A DNA stretch of 64,000 nt. Origin: Alcanivorax sp. (GTDB lineage: Bacteria > Pseudomonadota > Gammaproteobacteria > Pseudomonadales > Alcanivoracaceae). Positions within the stretch are counted from its first letter, which is position 1, and each line of letters starts with the position of its first letter. The DNA lies in NCBI GenBank assembly GCA_017794945.1, contig CP051239.1, positions 1,116,001 through 1,180,000 on the forward strand, read 5' to 3'. Shown one piece after another: positions 54,013 through 64,000 of the stretch. The position numbers were made by a program, and so were the translations under genes. The notes beneath the pieces were generated by a model, which made no database searches, was not told where the DNA came from, and saw only the letters and a program-made list of their open reading frames with translations.

Positions 54013-54920
54013 TACTGCCTCCACAATTGGTGGGCCGCTTCCACGACCAGGGCGTGGCGCCGGGCCAGGGCCGGCCGGTCGTCGTCGTAGCCGCCGCCGA
54101 TCACCGTGGCCACGGGCACGCCGTGCTCCCGGCACAGCGTCAGCACCCGGCGTTCGCGCTCGGCCAGCCCGGTCAGGCTGACCGCGAGCCGGCCCAGGGG
54201 GTCGCCGGCGTACACGTCCACCCCCGCATCGTACAGCACCAGGTCCGGCTGTAGCTGCCGCAGCAGGTCGGCCAGTGTCTCCTCGACCACCGCCAGGTAG
54301 CCGTCATCTTCCAGTCCCACGGGCAAGCCGACGTCAAGATCACTGCGGCTCTTGCGGGTGGGGAAGTTTTTCTCGCAGTGGATCGAGCAGGTGAACAGGT
54401 CCGGGTCGCCGGCGAGGATGGCGGCGGTGCCGTCGCCCTGATGCACGTCGCAATCAAAAATCAACACCCGCTCTACCAGCCCGCCGGCGCGCAACGCCCG
54501 GGCGGTGATCGCCAGATCATTAAGAATGCAGAAGCCGGAGCCGAAGTCATAGTGGGCGTGGTGGGTGCCGCCGGCCAGATGGCAGGCGATGCCGTGCTTC
54601 AACGCCAGCTGGGCGGTAAGCAGGGTGCCCATGGGCGCGATGCAGGTGCGCCGAACCAGATCTTCACTCCAGGGCAACCCCATGCGTTTGGCCTCCCGTT
54701 CGCCGAGCCGGTTACCGAGAAAACGATCGAGATACTCCGGGCAATGCGCCAGCGACAGCAGCGCCGGCCGCGCCCGGCCCGGGCGGTGCAAGTTGGCCGC
54801 GCCGGCGACGCCGCTGTCGCGCAGACGCTCATGCAGCAGTCGAAACTTTTCCATCGGAAAGCGGTGCCGGCCGGGGAACGGAAAACTGTAGGACGGATGA
54901 TAGACCAGCGGTACGGACAT
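54012..54920 (-). CDS. histone-deacetylase-family (AcuC-like) hydrolase
   Basis: A 302-residue zinc amidohydrolase: LAGGTHHAHYDFGSGFCILND (about 115-135) with the catalytic His pair, VLIFDCDVHQGDGTA (about 150-164) with the zinc Asp and His, and LYDAGVDVYAGDPLG (about 232-246) with the third ligand. Such enzymes deacetylate lysines, polyamines or small molecules; the substrate is unknown. It is translationally coupled to the CbiX-like gene. The catalytic set is complete. Confidence 0.9.
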   Translation of the reverse strand: MSVPLVYHPSYSFPFPGRHRFPMEKFRLLHERLRDSGVAGAANLHRPGRARPALLSLAHCPEYLDRFLGNRLGEREAKRMGLPWSEDLVRRTCIAPMGTLLTAQLALKHGIACHLAGGTHHAHYDFGSGFCILNDLAITARALRAGGLVERVLIFDCDVHQGDGTAAILAGDPDLFTCSIHCEKNFPTRKSRSDLDVGLPVGLEDDGYLAVVEETLADLLRQLQPDLVLYDAGVDVYAGDPLGRLAVSLTGLAERERRVLTLCREHGVPVATVIGGGYDDDRPALARRHALVVEAAHQLWRQ

Positions 54921-54992
54921 GGACCTCGGGGCCGGGCCATGCCCGGCGATACAGGATTCAGGGTGCAGGATACAGGAGATGATGCGCCTGTA

Positions 54993-56403
54993 TCAGGGCA
55001 CTTCAGGCAGCCCGGCCAGGCCCTGCCCCAACACCCGGTACAGGGTGACCCGCGCCAGCAGTTCATTGTAACGCTGATCGAGCATGTTCTGGCGCGCGCT
55101 GTTGAGGCTGGTCTGGGCGTCCAGCACCGAAGTCAGCTCGATGTCGCCTTCGCGATAGCGCACCTCGGCGATTTCAAAGCTCCGGCGCGCCTGGGCCAGC
55201 GCCTCGCGGCGGAAGCCATCCTGTTGCGCCAGGGCGTTGATGCTGCCCAGGCTCTGGTCCACCTCCGACAGCGCGGTGAGCAACACGCCCCGGTAGGTGG
55301 CCACCTGCTCCAGCCAGGCGGCGCGGGCGGTGGTGTTTTCGCCGCGCACCTGACCACCGTCGAACAACAACTGGCTGAGCGACGCCGCCAGGCTGTAGAC
55401 CGCGTCGCCGTCGAACAGATCGCTCAATGAGCTGCTGGCATAGCCGGCGCCGCCGGTCAGGCTTAACGACGGCCAGTAGGCGCTGCGCGCCACCGCCACG
55501 CCGTAGTCCGCGGCCATCAGGTTGGCCAGAGCGCGGCCCACGTCCGGGCGCTGGGCCAGCACTTCGGCGGGCAGCCCCGGCTCGATCCCGGGTACGGTCA
55601 GGTCGTCGAGCCCGCCGTCCGACAGCAAAAAGCCCTGGGGCGTGTCACCCACCAACACCGCCAGCGCGTAGCGGGTTTCCCGTGCCTGCTGGCGCAGGTC
55701 CGGCAGGGCGGCGCGCTGGTTGGCCACCAGGGTGCGCTGCTGGGCCAGGTCCTGCGGCGACACGGCGCCGTAGCGCACCTTGGCCTCGACCAGCTCCAGA
55801 ACACGCTCAGCCAGCCTCAGACTGTCCTCGGCCAGCGCCAGGCGGTCCTCCAGATAGCGCCACTGCAGCCAGGTGCTGGCGACGCTGGCCAGCACCGTCA
55901 GGCGCACGCTGTCGCGGTCGAAACGGCTGGCCTCCAGGTTGGCCTCGGCGATCGCCTTGTTATTGCGCAGCCGGCCCCACAGGTCCAGCTCGTAGCTGGC
56001 GTTGGCACGCAACTGGAAACTGTCGCTGCCGGTGCCGCCGAAGGCTCCGGAGGTGGACGCCCCGCCGTCCAGGGAAAGGCTCGGGAACAGCGACGAACCG
56101 GCCTGCTGCAAACGACCCTCGGCCTGCAGTACCCGGGCGGCGGCGGCGCGCAGATCGGTGTTGTCGCTCAGCGAGCGGGCCACCAGCTGGTTCAATTCAT
56201 CGCTGCCGAAGCCCTGCCACCAGGCCGGGTTGATCACCGCCGCGCGGCTGTCGGCAATCTGATTCTCCCACTGCGCCGGCGCCTCCGGTTCCGGCGTCTC
56301 CAGCCCCGACCGCACCGCGCACCCGGACATAAATACCGAGCAGACCAGCACCACGGTCCACAGCGGCCGCTTGCCGCTTGCAGCTTGTAGCTTGAAGCCT
56401 GGT

Positions 56404-56411
<8 letters not shown>
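54993..56411 (-). CDS. NodT-family outer-membrane efflux lipoprotein of a MacAB-type system
   Basis: A 472-residue TolC-like channel. The lipobox is FMSGC (Cys about 31), so it is a lipoprotein. [23 protein letters not shown] (about 131) and the second repeat [19 protein letters not shown] (about 313) identify the NodT branch. Its start overlaps the macB end by 8 bases. Residues 5-14 ([10 protein letters not shown]) are encoded by a run of GCTTCAAGCTACAAGCTGCA-like heptads known from pseudomonad intergenic repeats, so the very N-terminus may be recently recruited. Confidence 0.9.
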
Positions 56412-58361
<1,950 letters not shown>

Positions 58362-58362
<1 letters not shown>

Positions 58363-59501
58363 CAGAACAGGCCCCGGCGGCGCGGCTCGTCCTCGGTTTG
58401 CGCCTGCACCTTGCCGATCACCACGGTGTCGCCTTCGGCGAGCCCGTCGGTGATCTGCACGCGCACCCGGTCAGTGACGCCGGTTTTCACCGGACGTTTT
58501 TCCAGCCGGCCCTTGGCGGCGGGCACTTCCACGTACTGGCCGCCGGCGCCGCGCTTCACCGCCGAGGCGGGCACGCTGAGCGCGTCCTCCGCGGATTCGA
58601 CCACGAAGAACACCTGGGCGGTCATGCCGGACATCAAGGCGTCACCGGGGTTGGCCACATCGAACTCGGCGGTGTAGAGCACCACGTTGTTGACCACTTC
58701 CGGGGTTGGCAGCACCTGGCGCAAAGTGCTGTCGTAACGCACGTCACTGTTGCCCAGGGTGGAGAAGTACACCGGCATGCCGATCTCAAGCCGGTCCACG
58801 TCCGCCTCGGACACTTCCGTGGACACGGTCATGGTGGCGAGGTCGGCGATGCGCATCAGAATCGGCGCGGTCTGGTTGGCGTTGAGGGTTTGCCCTTCTC
58901 GGGCGTCCAGGGTCACCACGGTGCCGTCGCGCGGCGCGTAGATTTTGGCGTAGCCGAGAGTCGCCTGATCGCCCTCCAGGCCGGACTGGGTCTGGTCGAT
59001 CTGCGCTTGCAGCACCTTGATCTGGGCGCGCGTGGTGGCCAGGGTGGCCCTGGCGGTCTGCCAGGCGTCGTCACTGGTGGCGTCGGCCTGGCGCAGCCGC
59101 TCCTGGCGGTCGAACTGCAACCGCGCCAGTTCCAGTTCGGCGCGCTGCTGTTCCAGCTGCGCGCGCAGGGCGTCCAGCTCCGCCAGCCCCGCCTGCACGC
59201 GCGATTCCTGCACCGAGGCATCGATCTCGGCGAGCAGCTGGCCCTTTTCAACTTTGTCGCCGAGATCAACGTGGAGCTGTTCCAACTGGCCGGACACCTG
59301 GGCGCCCACATCCACGTAGTCGTAGGGTTCCAGGGTGCCCAGGGCGGTCACCAGGTCCTCGATGTCGGCGGTTTGGACCCGGGCGGTCTGCCACTGCCCC
59401 GCCGTGGCACCGTTACCCGACAGCCACCACCAGGCGGCACCCAGAACGGCCAGGACCACCAGCACAACGATTCGCAAATGACCTTTGATCCAGCGTGTCA
59501 T
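58362..59501 (-). CDS. macA: MacA-type periplasmic adaptor
   Basis: A 379-residue membrane-fusion protein: N-terminal anchor (about 8-28), biotinyl-lipoyl halves [21 protein letters not shown] (about 61-81) and [15 protein letters not shown] (about 186-200), a coiled-coil hairpin between them rich in Gln, Glu and Arg (about 95-165), and a C-terminal membrane-proximal domain. First gene of the macA-macB-channel operon; the cargo is not indicated by neighbours, but nearby siderophore genes make siderophore export one option. Confidence 0.92.
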
Positions 59502-59609
59502 GACCCTGCCCGAATAGCCTGTCCAAGAAGAAATGCGTCGACCTCAACGGTACCGGCAAAAGATGCAAAGAATATGCGCCAAACCGGCAAGCACAGTGCA
59601 CGCCGGCCG

Positions 59610-59825
59610 TTAGTCGCGGAACGGCGTCACCAGATGCTTGAGGTTTTCCACGCTGAGGATCATCGCCAGAGCCATCAGGCGGCCCAGTTCGCCACGGGGA
59701 AAGCCACGATCCGCAAACCACAGCAGGTAGGATTCGGGCAGGTCGATCAGCGGCCTGCCCTGGTACTTACCGAAAGGCATGGTGCGCTGGCAGACAGCGA
59801 TCAGGTCTTCGTTCTGAAAACTCAT
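59610..59825 (-). CDS. DUF3820 family small protein
   Basis: A 71-residue protein with the family core TMPFGKYQGRPLIDLPESYLLWFADRGFPRGELGRLM. DUF3820 proteins are small and often annotated as quorum-sensing-linked or exonuclease-associated without firm evidence. It stands alone with 108 bases to macA and 33 to the CDF gene. Confidence 0.85.
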   Translation of the reverse strand: MSFQNEDLIAVCQRTMPFGKYQGRPLIDLPESYLLWFADRGFPRGELGRLMALAMILSVENLKHLVTPFRD

Positions 59826-59858
59826 GACGATGCCGTTGGGGCGGAAATGCCGGGCAGA

Positions 59859-60500
59859 CTAACGCGCCGGGTCGTGGCAGTCACCACCCGACGCGTCCCC
59901 GGCACGCTGCTCCGCGTCGGCCTGGCGCAGGATCGACACCGCGCTATGGCAGAACAAACCGGCAATCGCCATCGCCACCAGCACGTCCGGCCAGTGGCTG
60001 CCGCTGGCCAGCACCAGCAGGCCGGCGACGATCACCGATATATTGGCGAGCACATCATTGCGCGTGCACAGCCAGGCGGAGCGGATATTGGCGTCACCCT
60101 GGCGGTAGCGTACCAGCAGCATCAGGCTGGTGAGGTTGGCCACCAGCGCCAAGGCGCCGATGCCGGACATCATCACCCCGGGGGGCGCGGCCCCGGTTAT
60201 CAGGCTTACCAAGCTGTCCGCCAGCACCAGCAACCCCAGCAGCAGCAGCGAGAAGCCCTTGATACGGGCGGCGCGAAATCGCCAGGTCAGGGATTGCCCC
60301 AGCGCCCAAAGGGTGATGCCGTAGGTAGCGGCGTCACCCAGGAAATCCAGCGCGTCGGCGCGCAGTGCCCGGGATCCTGAAAACAGGCCCACCGCCGCCT
60401 CGACGCCGAACATCACCAGGTTGATCGCCAGCACCGCGATCAGCGCGTTTCGGTAGGCGACGGGCGCCTGCTTATCCAGTTCCGGTTCGCAACATGCCAT
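59859..60500 (-). CDS. short cation-diffusion-facilitator-like transporter
   Basis: A 213-residue, six-helix protein of the CDF fold without the cytoplasmic C-terminal domain. The metal site in TM2 reads DALDFLGDAATYG (about 50-62), a D-x3-D-type variant of the family's H/D-x3-D; TM5 has CTRNDVLANISV (about 146), where N-D replaces the usual H-x3-D acid pair. Cys residues MACC and GDCHDP at both ends could bind metal. It follows the CzcD-like gene by 24 bases with a GGAG site, so both should be made together. Confidence 0.8.
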   Translation of the reverse strand: MACCEPELDKQAPVAYRNALIAVLAINLVMFGVEAAVGLFSGSRALRADALDFLGDAATYGITLWALGQSLTWRFRAARIKGFSLLLLGLLVLADSLVSLITGAAPPGVMMSGIGALALVANLTSLMLLVRYRQGDANIRSAWLCTRNDVLANISVIVAGLLVLASGSHWPDVLVAMAIAGLFCHSAVSILRQADAEQRAGDASGGDCHDPAR

Positions 60501-60524
60501 GCCAGTCTCCGTGCGGTTCGGTGG

Positions 60525-61457
60525 TCAATCGGTTTGGCCGTCGTTCGGCGCGTGCAGCACGCAGAAGTGGGCGTTATCGCCCCGCTCCACCTGCAGGGTG
60601 CTGTGGGCAATGCTGAAACGGTGTTGCAGCCCGTCCGCCACCCGGTCCAGGTAGGCGTCGCCGGGGAAGCCGTCCGGCATCACCAGATGGACCGTCAACG
60701 CGCTCTCCGTGGTGCTCATGCCCCAGATGTGCAGGTCATGAATGCCGGTGACGCCCGGCTGGTCACGTAACCAGGCGTCCACCTCGGGAAGATCGATGTT
60801 CGCGGGCACCGCGTTCAGCACCAGCTTCAGGGATTCGCGCAGCAGGCCCCAAGTGCCGATCACGATGACCACGGTGATCAGCAGACTGGTCACCGGGTCG
60901 AGCCAGTTCCAGCCGGTATAGAGTATCGCCAGACCGGCCAGCACCACGCCCACCGACACCGCCGCGTCGGCGGCCAGATGCAGGAAAGCACCGCGGATAT
61001 TCAAATCGCCCTTGCTGCCCTTGGCGAATAACCAGGCCGACGCCAGGTTGATCAGAACACCGATGCCCGCTACCACCATAACGGTCACCGACGCCACTTC
61101 CGGCGGATCGGCGAGCCGCCGGATGGCGTCCCAGCCGATGGCGCCGCAGGCGATCAGCAGGAACATGGCGTTGGCCAGCGCCGCCAGAATCGAGCTGCCG
61201 CGCAGCCCGAAGGTAAAGCGGCTGTCCGGCGCTTTGCGCGCCAGCATCGCCCCGCCCCAGGCCAGCACCAGGCCCAGCACATCGGACAGGTTATGCCCGG
61301 CGTCGGCCATCAATGCCGAGGATTGGGCGAGGAAGCCGTACACGAATTCCACCGCCGTGAACCCCAGGTTCAGGGTGATGGCGATCACGAAGGCGCGCCC
61401 GAAATCCTTTGGCGCGCCGTGCGGGTGAGCATGGTCATGATGGTGATGGGTGTGCAC
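60525..61457 (-). CDS. czcD: CzcD/ZitB-type cation-diffusion-facilitator exporter
   Basis: A 310-residue inner-membrane Zn/Cd/Co exporter. The His-rich N-terminus (HTHHHHDHAHPHG), TM2 site ALMADAGHNLSDVLG with H-x3-D (about 49-63), TM5 site HLAADAAVSVGVV, again H-x3-D (about 157-169), and a cytoplasmic domain with GIHDLHIWGMSTTESALTVHL (about 235-255) are all present. I chose the GTG at 61457 because AAGGAG lies 7 bases upstream; an ATG 12 codons further up lies inside the operator-promoter region. Probably induced by divalent metals through the MerR-type site upstream. Confidence 0.93.
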   Translation of the reverse strand: MHTHHHHDHAHPHGAPKDFGRAFVIAITLNLGFTAVEFVYGFLAQSSALMADAGHNLSDVLGLVLAWGGAMLARKAPDSRFTFGLRGSSILAALANAMFLLIACGAIGWDAIRRLADPPEVASVTVMVVAGIGVLINLASAWLFAKGSKGDLNIRGAFLHLAADAAVSVGVVLAGLAILYTGWNWLDPVTSLLITVVIVIGTWGLLRESLKLVLNAVPANIDLPEVDAWLRDQPGVTGIHDLHIWGMSTTESALTVHLVMPDGFPGDAYLDRVADGLQHRFSIAHSTLQVERGDNAHFCVLHAPNDGQTD

Positions 61458-61486
61458 TGGCCGGCTCCTTCGATCCGTTTCCGCAC

Positions 61487-61517
61487 ATTCCAATACCTGT
61501 AGCCACTACAGGGTCAA
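61487..61517 (-). promoter_or_regulatory. CadR/PbrR-like MerR-family promoter of czcD
   Basis: On the minus strand TTGACC (61517-61512) as -35, then a 19-base spacer and TGGAAT (61492-61487) as -10. The spacer holds a perfect dyad: CCTGTAG (61496-61502), 3 bases, CTACAGG (61506-61512). An over-long spacer around such a dyad is the design of MerR-family promoters, and the sequence is close to CadR/PbrR operators. The regulator gene is not in the window. Confidence 0.8.
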
Positions 61518-61615
61518 GCCCGATCAGAAAGAGGACTTCGGCCTGGTCCTCGACCGGTACCGGCGACGCACAGGCACGGCCAGTAGTTCATCGTCAATCC
61601 CATATCATACTGACG

Positions 61616-61637
61616 GGGCGCCCAAACGGTGGCGCCC
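61616..61637 (-). terminator. hairpin after czcA
   Basis: GGGCGCC (61616-61622) and GGCGCCC (61631-61637) pair around an 8-base loop, 21 bases after the czcA stop. No T-run follows on the minus strand, so it is only a possible terminator or mRNA end protector. Confidence 0.4.
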
Positions 61638-61658
61638 TGTTTCGGGTTAAGGTCCAGG

Positions 61659-64000
<2,342 letters not shown>

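Noticed and set aside
61514-61658. Small gene between czcA and czcD
   Set aside because: A short minus-strand frame exists but it overlaps the MerR-type promoter and has no ribosome site.

Overview
The window looks like chromosome of a high-GC gammaproteobacterium, most like the Alcanivorax / Pseudomonadales group. This is inferred from the block hemB, ppk, ppx, trxA, rho, ubiD, from a Pseudomonas-type HemB and from a Pseudomonas-style REP element; there is no rRNA or tRNA gene to confirm it. About 60 protein genes are supported. No CRISPR array, transposase or integrase was seen.

Layout. 1-7.7 kb: FKBP-type lipoprotein (partial), orphan ParA ATPase, ABC-F protein, and a minus-strand set hipA-hipB-greB-DUF502, then hemB. 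7.7-18.1 kb: TonB receptor with a Fur box, ppk1 behind a PhoB-box array, ppx, trxA, rho, second TonB receptor. 18.3-20.6 kb: five small AT-richer genes on the minus strand, separated by six imperfect palindromes with integron R-boxes; this is a cassette array with attC sites and no integrase (CALIN type). 20.8-28.7 kb: ubiD, a Tat-exported oxidase/PLP-enzyme pair, amidase, MDR dehydrogenase, YdjM-like hydrolase.

28.745-47.245 kb: an island of about 18.5 kb bounded by 44-bp direct repeats (42/44 identical), apparently lower in GC than its flanks. Its left half is the most unusual system here. It is a complete complex-I-like membrane arm (A, H, J, K, L, M, N in one overlapping operon) whose soluble part is one protein: a NuoB-like domain without the iron-sulfur ligands, a CopA/CusB-type heavy-metal-binding domain, a His-rich linker and a degenerate NuoD-like domain. 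NuoC, E, F, G and I are absent. Its right half is a copper/silver set: cusCBA, DUF411, DUF2933, several small secreted Cys/Met/His-rich proteins and a broken methyltransferase gene. I infer that the complex is a metal-linked, ion-translocating machine rather than an NADH dehydrogenase; its activity is unknown.

47.4-64 kb: cfa, a single-chain FecI-FecR sigma/anti-sigma protein with its STN-type TonB receptor, an LpxR-type lipid A deacylase behind a structured leader, CbiX-like protein, HDAC-family hydrolase, a MacAB-outer-membrane-factor operon, and divalent-metal efflux (two CDF proteins behind a CadR/PbrR-like promoter, and a CzcA pump cut by the window end).
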